From Clavibacter tessellarius (GTDB lineage Bacteria; Actinomycetota; Actinomycetes; Actinomycetales; Microbacteriaceae), in NCBI RefSeq assembly GCF_001618005.1, contig NZ_LQXA01000008.1, positions 1 through 64,000 of the forward strand: DNA of 64,000 bases. The letters run 5' to 3'. The first letter of the stretch is position 1. Each line of letters starts with the position of its first letter. A program made the translations under genes and the position numbers. Shown in pieces: positions 1 through 6,259 of the stretch. The notes under the pieces were generated by a model. The model saw only the letters and a program-made list of their open reading frames with translations. It searched no databases and had not been told where the DNA came from.

Positions 1-3
1 GGG

Positions 4-411
4 TCAGCGCTTCTTCAGCGCCCCCGTCGACCACAGCGCGACCGCGATGAGCACCGGCTGGAAGAACAGGCGGCGGAAGCGCTTGGCGTCGGTGTCGAGG
101 CCGAACGCGTCGCGCTTGTGGACGTACTGCGCGATGTTGCCCGGGAAGATCGCCGTGAAGAACGCGGCGGCCGCCCAGCCCGCGAGGCCGCGGCGCGAGC
201 GCGCGAACAGCAGGGCCGAGCCGAGCGTGATCTCGGCCACGCCGGATCCGATGACGGTCACGTCCTCGGGTACCGGCAGCGACTTCGGGACCTGCGCGCG
301 GAACTCCTCCCGCGCGACGGTGAGGTGCGAGACGCCGGCGAACGCGAGGAACGAGCCGAGCACCACGCGGGCGGCGGTGCGCGGGAAGGACGTGCGGGTG
401 AGGCCGGCCAT
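4..411 (-). CDS. DoxX-like small membrane protein
   Basis: Predicted integral membrane protein of 135 aa with about four hydrophobic segments, resembling the DoxX family (small membrane proteins often linked to redox or oxidative-stress functions). The start is the ATG whose A is also the last base of the upstream ohr stop (TGATG), so it is translationally coupled to ohr and is probably the third gene of an ohrR-ohr-doxX operon. Much longer same-frame readings run into ohr and are not credible. The family assignment rests on overall pattern (hydrophobic N-terminal half, PGNIAQYVHKRDAFG segment between membrane spans). No substrate can be given. Confidence 0.8.
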   Translation of the reverse strand: MAGLTRTSFPRTAARVVLGSFLAFAGVSHLTVAREEFRAQVPKSLPVPEDVTVIGSGVAEITLGSALLFARSRRGLAGWAAAAFFTAIFPGNIAQYVHKRDAFGLDTDAKRFRRLFFQPVLIAVALWSTGALKKR

Positions 412-833
412 CAGTCGTCCGAGACGGTGACGACGACCTCGATGTTGCCGCGGGTCGCGTTCGAGTAGGGGCAGACCTGGTGGGCCTGGTCGGCGAGCTC
501 CTGCGCGAGGTCGTGCTCGACCCCGGGGATGACGACCTCGAGGTGCACGGCGAGCTGGTAGCCGCCCTGCCCGTTGGATCCGATGCTCACGCGGCTGCCC
601 ACGCTCGAGTCGGCGATCGAGACCTTGCGGCCGCGCGCGACGCCCTGGAGCGCCGAGTGGAAGCACGCGGCGTAGCCAGCGGCGAAGAGCTGCTCGGGGT
701 TCGCGCCCTCGCCGGATCCGCCCATGGCCTTGGGGATGGAGAGGTCGAGGGCGAGGTCGCTGTCGCTGACGGCGACGCGGCCGTTGCGGCCGGCTCCCGT
801 GGCGAGTGCCTCCGCGGTGTACAGGGCGTCCAT
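411..833 (-). CDS. ohr: Organic hydroperoxide resistance protein Ohr (OsmC family)
   Basis: Thiol peroxidase that reduces organic hydroperoxides in the cytoplasm. The 140 aa length is typical. Both redox cysteines are visible: C57 in the AAGYAACFHSAL segment (peroxidatic) and C121 in the VCPYSNATRGN signature (resolving), which separates Ohr from OsmC proper. The start has a GGAAGGA ribosome site 6 bases upstream of ATG. It lies 61 bp downstream of an OhrR-type MarR regulator on the same strand and is coupled to the DoxX-like gene after it, the classical ohrR-ohr arrangement. Expression is probably induced by organic peroxides through OhrR. Confidence 0.95.
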   Translation of the reverse strand: MDALYTAEALATGAGRNGRVAVSDSDLALDLSIPKAMGGSGEGANPEQLFAAGYAACFHSALQGVARGRKVSIADSSVGSRVSIGSNGQGGYQLAVHLEVVIPGVEHDLAQELADQAHQVCPYSNATRGNIEVVVTVSDD

Positions 834-894
834 GTCGGTTCCTTCCGTTCGTGGCCGCGCGCGGCGGCCGGGATTCTGAGGTGGGTGGTGCGGA

Positions 895-1425
895 TCAGGG
901 GGTGCGGGCCGATGCCTCGGCGGGCCGAGTCCACGGCTGCGCGAGCGCCTCGGTCGTGGTCTCCTGCATGCCCGCGGTGAGCAGGTGCAGGGTGGCGAGC
1001 AGCTGACGGGCGCGCTCGAGGTCGAGGCCCATGCCGCGGATGATCGCCGCGGGCACGTGCGCGAGATCGACCCGCACGGTGCGCCCGCGCTCGGCGAGCG
1101 ACACCGTGACGACGCGCTGGTCGGCGGAGATCCGGCGGCGGACGATGAAGCCGGCCTCCTCCATCCGCGCGAGCAGCGGCGACAGCGTGCCCGAGTCGAG
1201 ATCGAGCTGCTGCCCGAGCTCGGTGACCGTGCGGTCGTCGCCCGACCACAGCAGCACCAGCACGAGGTACTGCGGGTAGGTGAGGCCCCACGGCGCGAGG
1301 AGCGCGCGGTAGGCCTGCGTGGTCGACCGCGACGCCGTGTAGAGCGAGAAGCAGACCAGCTCGTCGGCGATGCGCGCGGGCGGCGCGGTCTCGTCGGCGG
1401 GGGCGCAGGAGTCGGTCGGGGTCAT
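895..1425 (-). CDS. ohrR: OhrR-type MarR family peroxide-sensing repressor
   Basis: Winged-helix MarR regulator of 176 aa. The N-terminal segment LVCFSLYTASR carries C25, equivalent to the reactive cysteine of OhrR that is oxidised by organic hydroperoxides to release DNA. The winged HTH spans about residues 60-110 (TVTELGQQLDLDSGTLSPLLARME, then a wing with RRRISADQR). The N-terminal extension before the conserved core is short. It is the first gene of the probable ohrR-ohr-DoxX operon and sits just downstream of an imperfect 24-bp palindrome, probably its own operator. The ATG at 1425 is preferred because upstream in-frame starts would read through the promoter region. Confidence 0.9.
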   Translation of the reverse strand: MTPTDSCAPADETAPPARIADELVCFSLYTASRSTTQAYRALLAPWGLTYPQYLVLVLLWSGDDRTVTELGQQLDLDSGTLSPLLARMEEAGFIVRRRISADQRVVTVSLAERGRTVRVDLAHVPAAIIRGMGLDLERARQLLATLHLLTAGMQETTTEALAQPWTRPAEASARTP

Positions 1426-1443
1426 GCTCCGACCCTGCCACGA

Positions 1444-1467
1444 AACTAGGTTGTGCGCAATCCAGTT
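1444..1467. promoter_or_regulatory. Putative OhrR operator palindrome
   Basis: An imperfect 24-bp dyad lies 18 bp upstream of the ohrR start. Left arm AACT.G.TTG.GC pairs with right arm GC.CAA.C.AGTT; 9 of 12 position pairs are symmetric. On the minus strand TAGTTT (1443-1448) could be the -10 hexamer, so the dyad would overlap the core promoter, as expected for autoregulation. It also lies about 35-50 bp upstream of the -10 of the divergent gene at 1514. Its role is inferred from position and from the TTG...CAA core common to OhrR sites. Confidence 0.5.
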
Positions 1468-1499
1468 CGGCCGATGCTCAGGCGAGGGGCCTCGCCGCG

Positions 1500-1505
1500 T
1501 ACCCT
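1500..1505 (+). promoter_or_regulatory. -10 element of a leaderless transcript
   Basis: TACCCT ends 8 bases before the ATG at 1514, with no Shine-Dalgarno sequence between. A start of transcription at or next to the start codon is expected. Confidence 0.4.
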
Positions 1506-1513
1506 GGACCGAC

Positions 1514-1876
1514 ATGATCACGAGACGAGAGGCCGCGCTGCGGCTGGGCATCCCGCTGGAGATGGCCACGCGCCACGGCATCCCGGGGCGCGTCCCGGAG
1601 TCCGAGATCGCCGCGATGGACCAGGATCCGCCCGCCTGGCTCGCGCAGTCCCGCGCCAACGCCACCGGCAAGCGGCCCGTCTGGGTGCAGCTCACGTGCG
1701 AGGTGTGCGGCTTCACGGAGGCCGTGCGCCCGAAGAAGTGGTGGCCGGAGTTCAGCTACCTCTCCTGCGAGCGGCACTCCCCCGACGAGCTCCCCGAGCC
1801 CGCGCTGGGCCTCGCGCGCCGCGAGGTCGACGGGATCGGCAGCCGGTTCGTGGGCGTGGTGGACGAGCGGCCATAG
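1514..1876 (+). CDS. Conserved hypothetical protein with possible zinc-binding cysteines
   Basis: Unrecognised 120-aa protein. The N-terminal 35 residues look like a small helical, possibly MerR-like element (RREAALRLGIPLEMATRHGIPGRVPESEIAAM). The C-terminal half has CEVCGF, then SYLSCERH, a CxxC...C...H pattern compatible with a small zinc ribbon or knuckle. ATG at 1514 is chosen because a -10-like TACCCT ends 8 bases upstream, consistent with leaderless translation; an upstream in-frame extension back to 1370 would overlap ohrR. It is divergent from ohrR and followed by a strong hairpin terminator. A DNA- or nucleic-acid-binding role is possible but not shown. Confidence 0.7.
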   Translation: MITRREAALRLGIPLEMATRHGIPGRVPESEIAAMDQDPPAWLAQSRANATGKRPVWVQLTCEVCGFTEAVRPKKWWPEFSYLSCERHSPDELPEPALGLARREVDGIGSRFVGVVDERP

Positions 1877-1933
1877 GGGCGCCATCGGTCCCGAACCGTC
1901 GCATGCGACGTTCCGGCCAGCGTGTCCGCCACG

Positions 1934-1971
1934 ACGAGAGGGACCCCGCCGTGCGGCGGGGTCCCTCTCGT
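1934..1971. terminator. Bidirectional hairpin terminator between convergent genes
   Basis: A perfect 17-bp stem (ACGAGAGGGACCCCGCC and its complement) closes a 4-base loop, GTGC. It lies between the stop codons of the converging genes at 1876 (+) and 1984 (-), so it can serve both. There is no U-run, which is usual in high-GC actinobacteria. Confidence 0.85.
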
Positions 1972-1983
1972 GTCGATCGCGAG

Positions 1984-2163
1984 CTACGCGCTCGTGGCCA
2001 GCTTCTTGATCCAGTCCTCGGTCTTCCGGCCGCGCTTCTTGTCGACCACGATCCGGATCCGGGCGGCCGATGCCCGTTCTGCGTCGCTGATGGGGTCGGC
2101 CTCACCGGCCTGGATGCGCTTCTCGAGTGCGCTCGGGCTTGGGTTCCTCTGCTCCATCGTCAC
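1984..2163 (-). CDS. Small basic hypothetical protein
   Basis: Unrecognised 59-aa soluble protein rich in basic residues, especially near the C terminus (RIRIVVDKKRGRKTEDWIKKLATSA). The start is set by a near-perfect Shine-Dalgarno AAGGAGGT (2170-2177), 6 bases upstream of GTG at 2163. The in-frame ATG at 2184, used by a naive call, lies upstream of that site. The ribosome site overlaps the stop of the preceding membrane-protein gene, so the two are probably co-translated. The charge pattern could suit nucleic-acid binding, but I see no known motif. Confidence 0.6.
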   Translation of the reverse strand: MTMEQRNPSPSALEKRIQAGEADPISDAERASAARIRIVVDKKRGRKTEDWIKKLATSA

Positions 2164-2176
2164 GGCGGTACCTCCT

Positions 2177-2653
2177 TCATCCATTGTCAGCGCGTGTGGG
2201 GATGGTGTCCACCTCAGGTGGATGGGCGCCGGACGCAGATACCACGCTGCCCCTCCGCTCCTCGTCCAACCGAGACGACGACGTCACGGCGTCGATCATC
2301 TCCGCCTCGGTGGTCGTCGCCTCCGCTACGAGCACCTCGATCGCGGCGAGCCCCACTTCACGATCCGCCTCGTCCGACGACATGACGAGGTCGAGAGCCC
2401 ACTTCGCGCGATCCCACCACTCCTGGCGCTCCGCCGACCGTCGCGACACCCGCGCCGCCACCGTCGCGGCCCCATAGGCGAAGCCGGCTCCGATCAGGGT
2501 GAAGATGCCCGCAGCAGGAGGCCCCGTCCAGAAGTCCCGCACGAACGCCTCGTCTACGATGCGGCGCACGAAGAGCCCCACGATCACAGCCGCCAGTGCT
2601 CCGCAGACGACAGCCACAGCCGCGACCGCACCGAGCCGCTTGATCAACAGCAC
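2177..2653 (-). CDS. Hypothetical membrane protein with two N-terminal spans
   Basis: Unrecognised protein of about 156-158 aa. Two hydrophobic segments occupy roughly residues 7-30 and 47-67, followed by a hydrophilic cytoplasmic or external tail of about 90 residues. The listed GTG start directly abuts a GGGAGGG sequence. The TTG two codons later (2647) has better spacing, 6 bases from GGAGGG, and may be the true start. It overlaps or abuts the small basic gene downstream. Base composition is slightly lower in GC than its neighbours, which could mean recent acquisition, but the evidence is weak. Confidence 0.55.
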   Translation of the reverse strand: MLLIKRLGAVAAVAVVCGALAAVIVGLFVRRIVDEAFVRDFWTGPPAAGIFTLIGAGFAYGAATVAARVSRRSAERQEWWDRAKWALDLVMSSDEADREVGLAAIEVLVAEATTTEAEMIDAVTSSSRLDEERRGSVVSASGAHPPEVDTIPTRADNG

Positions 2654-2698
2654 CCCTCCCCACCATGTCCCAGCGGCAGACCATATGCCTGACCACCG

Positions 2699-3244
2699 TC
2701 ATCGCCGGATCCAGCTGACTGCTGCCCGACTCGCCGCACACGGCAGCGGAGCAGAACCGGGGACGGGCCCCCTCACCGGTGGACGCATGGCGAGCGTTCT
2801 GCCATCACCCTCGGGGCCGGGATGGCCCCACCTCCGTGAGGCCGCCACGACCTCCGCGTGCGCCGCCCCGCCCTCGCGCAGCGCCGGGCAGTGCTCGGGC
2901 GTCGGGTGCAGGCAGATGTCGATGACGCGGGTGAGCTCCTCGCGGGCGCGCTCGAGCTCGGCGATGGCCGCGGTGATCCGGTCGCGCTCGGAGCGCAGGA
3001 GCGCGAGGGACTCGGGCGCCGCGACGCCGCTGTCGACGCTCGGGAGCAGCTGGCGGATCGTGCGGCTCGGGAGGCCCGCGGCGAACAGTCGCTGGATGAG
3101 CTGCACGCGCTCCACCGCCGCCTCGGGGTAGACGCGCTGGCCGCTCGTGGTGCGCTCGGCCGGCAGCAGGCCCTGCTCCTCGTAGTACCGGAGCGCCCGG
3201 GTGCTCACGCCCGCTCGTCCCGCCACGTCGCCGATCCGCAGCAT
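2699..3244 (-). CDS. MerR family transcriptional regulator
   Basis: MerR-type activator of 181 aa. Residues 1-70 form the winged HTH (MLRIGDVAGRAGVSTRALRYYEEQGLLPAER, then QRVYPEAAVERVQLI). Residues 80-112 give the antiparallel coiled coil used for dimerisation (SERDRITAAIAELERAREELTRVIDIC). A CLHPTPEHCPAL segment follows, with two cysteines that might be a redox or metal contact. The C-terminal 50 residues are low-complexity and may be a species-specific tail. It is divergent from an SDR oxidoreductase across 134 bp that carries a MerR-style promoter (see separate entry), so the SDR gene is the likely target. The inducer is unknown. Confidence 0.85.
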   Translation of the reverse strand: MLRIGDVAGRAGVSTRALRYYEEQGLLPAERTTSGQRVYPEAAVERVQLIQRLFAAGLPSRTIRQLLPSVDSGVAAPESLALLRSERDRITAAIAELERAREELTRVIDICLHPTPEHCPALREGGAAHAEVVAASRRWGHPGPEGDGRTLAMRPPVRGPVPGSAPLPCAASRAAVSWIRR

Positions 3245-3295
3245 GCCGCCCTCTTCCCTCGTGATCCGTCGGAGACGTCGATCTCGCGGGCGGAC

Positions 3296-3327
3296 TTGCC
3301 CTTCACGTCGACGTCAACTCCTAGCGT
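3296..3327 (+). promoter_or_regulatory. MerR-type promoter with long spacer and central dyad
   Basis: Reading toward the SDR gene, TTGCCC (3296-3301) and TAGCGT (3322-3327) are separated by 20 bases, longer than the usual 17. The spacer contains TTCACGTCGACGTCAA (3302-3317), a 16-bp palindrome with one mismatched pair. This is the layout of MerR-activated promoters, in which the activator twists an over-long spacer. The hexamers themselves are only moderate matches. Confidence 0.5.
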
Positions 3328-3378
3328 AGGCCGCGCCGCACTCCGCGAACGACGCGGGCGGCAGGAGGAAGAGCACGC

Positions 3379-4092
3379 ATGGACATCCAGGATCAGGTCG
3401 CCCTCGTCACCGGCGCCAACCGCGGCATCGGCCGCACGTTCGTCGAGGAGCTCCTCGAGCGCGGCGCCCGCAAGGTCTACGCGACCGCGCGCCGGCCCGA
3501 GGCGATCGACATCCCCGGCGTCGAGGTGCTGCGCCTCGACCTCGCCGACCCCGCGTCGGTGACCGCCGCCGCCGAGGCCGCGTCGGACGTGTCGCTCGTG
3601 ATCAACAACGCGGGCATCTCCACGGGCGCCGCGCTCATCACGGGCGACATGGCGGAGATCCGCCGCGAGATGGACACCCACTTCTACGGGACGCTCGGCG
3701 TGATCCGCGCCTTCGCACCCGTGCTCGCCGCGAACGGCGGGGGCGGGATCGTCAACATCCTGTCGGCGCTCTCGTGGTTCTCGACCTCCGCCAACGGCGG
3801 CTACGCGGCGGCGAAGGCGGCCGAGTGGAACATGACGAACGCGGTGCGGCTGGAGCTCGCCGGGCAGGGCACCCTCGTGCAGGGCGTGCACCTCGGCGCG
3901 GCGGACACCGACATCATGGCCGGCTACGACGGCCCGATGATCGCCCCGCGGGACGTGGCCCGGGCCGCACTCGACGGCGTGGCCGCGGGATCCGTCGAGG
4001 TGGTCGTCGACGACTGGAGCCGCATGGTGAAGGACTCGCTGGCCGGCGACCCCGCCCCGTTCTACGAGCGGATGCGCGCGATCCTCGGCTGA
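3379..4092 (+). CDS. Short-chain dehydrogenase/reductase (SDR)
   Basis: Classical SDR of 237 aa. The cofactor motif TGANRGIG is at residues 11-18, NNAG at 76-79, and the active-site triad is S129/S132, Y142 and K146 (YAAAK). The N-terminal region lacks an acidic residue after strand 2 and has basic residues (ATARRP), which favours NADP(H). The ATG has a good AGGAGGAAG ribosome site. It is divergent from a MerR regulator that probably controls it. The substrate cannot be inferred; stress-inducible carbonyl or quinone reduction is one plausible role. Confidence 0.9.
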   Translation: MDIQDQVALVTGANRGIGRTFVEELLERGARKVYATARRPEAIDIPGVEVLRLDLADPASVTAAAEAASDVSLVINNAGISTGAALITGDMAEIRREMDTHFYGTLGVIRAFAPVLAANGGGGIVNILSALSWFSTSANGGYAAAKAAEWNMTNAVRLELAGQGTLVQGVHLGAADTDIMAGYDGPMIAPRDVARAALDGVAAGSVEVVVDDWSRMVKDSLAGDPAPFYERMRAILG

Positions 4093-4101
4093 CCGCCCGC
4101 C

Positions 4102-5298
4102 TCAGAGGGACTCGAGCACCTCGACCGCCTGATGCACCCCGCGGTCCTGCCGCATGAGCGCGCCCACCTCGGAAGCCCGCTCCCGCCGGCTGAGGGCCTC
4201 GCCCATCGCGGGCACGAGCGCGTCGACCGACAGGCGGCGCAGCGGGATCGGGGCGGCCGCCACCCCCCGACGGTGCAGCAGGGCGCCCCAGAACGGCTGG
4301 TCGGCCATGAAGGGGACGACGACGGCGGGCACCCCGGCCCGGGCGACGGCGTGCGAGGTCCCGGCCCCGCCGTGGTGCACGGCGAGCGCCGCGCCCGGCA
4401 GCACCCGGTCGAACGGCGCCGACCGCGTCACCAGCACGTCGGGGCCGCGGCACTCCGTCGGCAGCGCGAGCCCGCCCCACCCGGTGAGGACCAGCACGCG
4501 CAGGCCGTGGGAGCGGGCGGCCGTGACGATCGCGCGCCCGCGGGCCTCCGCGTGCCCCTTCGCCATGGAGCCGAAGGACGCGACGACGACGGGCCCGCCG
4601 GCCAGGAACTCCTCGACGGCCGGGTCGAGCGACGCCGTCGGCGCCTCCGCGTACCAGGCCCCCGTCTGATGCACGCGCTCCGGCCAGTCGTCGGGCCGGG
4701 GCAGCAGCGCGGGGCTCGCGGCCATGAGCGTGGCGCGCGACGGCGAGCGCCGGGCAGGGCGGCGACCGCCCGGAAGCTCGGCCGCGGCGCGCGCCACGTC
4801 GCCGTCGAAGAAGCGGGCGATGGCGCGCGGCACGGCGTACGTGGACCGGTTGTGCGCGCCGAGGTCGCGGGTGGCCGTGGGACCGCCGGCCGCGGGGAAG
4901 CGGGCGCTGGCGGTGGCGACCGGCGCGAACTCCACGACCACGCGGGGGACGCCGAGCGCATCCGCCACCATCGGCGCGCTGAGGATCAGGGGGTGGTGGA
5001 CCACCACATCGGGCTCGAAGGCGACCGTCTCACGGACCGCGGCGACGATCGTCCGCTGCATCGCGGGCCGCACCTCCGTGCGCAGGTGGTGCGCGATGGC
5101 CCAGGGGGTGCGGCTCGCCGGGGTCAGCACGCGCTGCACGTCCAGGTCGAGGCGCACGCAGTCGACGCCCTCGGGCGCGACCCCGTCGTCGGGCAGGGCC
5201 AGCCGCACCTCGTGACCGCGGGATGCGGCGTGTCGGGCGAGGGCCGCGAAGGGCTCCACGTCTCCTCGGGTGCCGGCGGTGAGCAGCATCAGGCGCAT
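4102..5298 (-). CDS. GT1 family UDP-glycosyltransferase, CrtX/MGT-like
   Basis: Soluble 398-aa glycosyltransferase with the GT-B fold. The N-terminal acceptor domain begins MRLMLLTAGTRGDVEP, and the C-terminal sugar-nucleotide domain contains VVASFGSM (about 238-245) and HHGGAGT (308-314) followed by ADQPFWG (332-338), the donor-binding signature of macrolide, sterol and carotenoid glycosyltransferases. The ATG at 5298 is supported by a -10-like CAGACT 6 bases upstream. It is divergent, with only 64 bp between starts, from a UbiA prenyltransferase and a CrtI-like oxidase. I therefore infer a lipid or carotenoid acceptor, as for CrtX zeaxanthin glucosyltransferase. A macrolide or other hydrophobic acceptor remains possible. 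Confidence 0.85.
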   Translation of the reverse strand: MRLMLLTAGTRGDVEPFAALARHAASRGHEVRLALPDDGVAPEGVDCVRLDLDVQRVLTPASRTPWAIAHHLRTEVRPAMQRTIVAAVRETVAFEPDVVVHHPLILSAPMVADALGVPRVVVEFAPVATASARFPAAGGPTATRDLGAHNRSTYAVPRAIARFFDGDVARAAAELPGGRRPARRSPSRATLMAASPALLPRPDDWPERVHQTGAWYAEAPTASLDPAVEEFLAGGPVVVASFGSMAKGHAEARGRAIVTAARSHGLRVLVLTGWGGLALPTECRGPDVLVTRSAPFDRVLPGAALAVHHGGAGTSHAVARAGVPAVVVPFMADQPFWGALLHRRGVAAAPIPLRRLSVDALVPAMGEALSRRERASEVGALMRQDRGVHQAVEVLESL

Positions 5299-5362
5299 CC
5301 GCCCAGTCTGGGCCCGGAAGCCGTAAGGCCGTCGCCCACGTCCACGGCGTACGGTCGATGTC
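5299..5362. promoter_or_regulatory. Compact divergent promoter region, leaderless in both directions
   Basis: CAGACT on the minus strand (5305-5310) ends 6 bases before the glycosyltransferase ATG. TACGGT on the plus strand (5350-5355) ends 7 bases before the prenyltransferase GTG. Neither gene has a Shine-Dalgarno sequence. Both core promoters share about 64 bp, so a single regulator could control the whole set. Confidence 0.45.
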
Positions 5363-6259
5363 GTGACCGATGGCAGTGAGCGCATGCCGCGCACCGCGCC
5401 CGCCGAGATCGCCGTGGCCGTGCGCCGCCTCGTGCTCATCTCGCGGCCGGTGCTCTGGATCAACACCATCGGGTCGGGTCTCGTGGCCGTCTGGCTCACG
5501 GGCGCTCTCTTCGACCTGCGGGCCCTGCCGCTCATCCTGTGGCTCACGCTCCCGTTCAACCTGCTCATCTACGGCGTCAACGACGTCTACGACCAGGACA
5601 CGGATGCGACCAACCCCCGCAAGGGCTCCCTCGAGGGCGCCCGGATCCGGCCGTCCGAGGTGCGGCTCATCGCCGGGGGTGTCGCCGTCCTCAACATCCC
5701 GTTCCTCGTCTACTTCCTCCTGGTGCTGCCGCCGCTCGCGAACGCGGCGATCCTGCTCTACGCGGGCGTGTTCGTCTTCTACTCGGCGCCGCCGCTGCGC
5801 TTCAAGGCCCGGCCCTTCCTCGACTCGCTGAGCAACGCCGCCTACGCGCTGCCGCTGGTGATCGTGCCGGCCGCCCTCGGGGTGGCGCCGGTCTGGCCCG
5901 CCGCCCTCGGCCTCATGGCGTGGAGCGTGGCCAAGCACGCGTTCGACGCGGTGCAGGACATCGTGGAGGACCGCGACGCGGGCATCACCACCACCGCGGT
6001 GCGGCTCGGCCCGCGCGGGACGGCCCTGTGGAGCGGGGCCTGGTGGATCGCCTCGACGGCGCTGTTCGCCGTGGTGAGCGTGCCCGTGGCGGCGCTCGAC
6101 CTGCTGATCGCCGGCATCCTGGTGGTGTCCCTGCTGCGCGACCCGACGCCGCAGACCGGCCACCGCCTCTACCGCCTGTCGGTCGCCTTCCCGTACATCG
6201 CGGGGACGCTGGCCGGGGTGCTGCTCCTGGTCGCGATCGTGTTCGGAGGCTACCCGTGA
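5363..6259 (+). CDS. UbiA family prenyltransferase (lycopene-elongase-like)
   Basis: Polytopic membrane enzyme of 298 aa with about eight or nine hydrophobic segments. It transfers a prenyl diphosphate to an acceptor. The first Asp-rich motif NDVYDQDTD is at 73-81, followed by NPRKG, and the second acidic motif is in the FDAVQDIVEDRDAG region (about 196-209). The combination is typical of the UbiA branch that includes lycopene elongase/CrtEb and related actinobacterial enzymes. The GTG start sits 7 bases after a -10-like TACGGT. Its stop overlaps the start of the CrtI-like gene (GTGA), so the two are co-translated. The acceptor is inferred to be a carotenoid from this neighbour, but quinone or other lipid acceptors are not excluded. 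Confidence 0.85.
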   Translation: MTDGSERMPRTAPAEIAVAVRRLVLISRPVLWINTIGSGLVAVWLTGALFDLRALPLILWLTLPFNLLIYGVNDVYDQDTDATNPRKGSLEGARIRPSEVRLIAGGVAVLNIPFLVYFLLVLPPLANAAILLYAGVFVFYSAPPLRFKARPFLDSLSNAAYALPLVIVPAALGVAPVWPAALGLMAWSVAKHAFDAVQDIVEDRDAGITTTAVRLGPRGTALWSGAWWIASTALFAVVSVPVAALDLLIAGILVVSLLRDPTPQTGHRLYRLSVAFPYIAGTLAGVLLLVAIVFGGYP

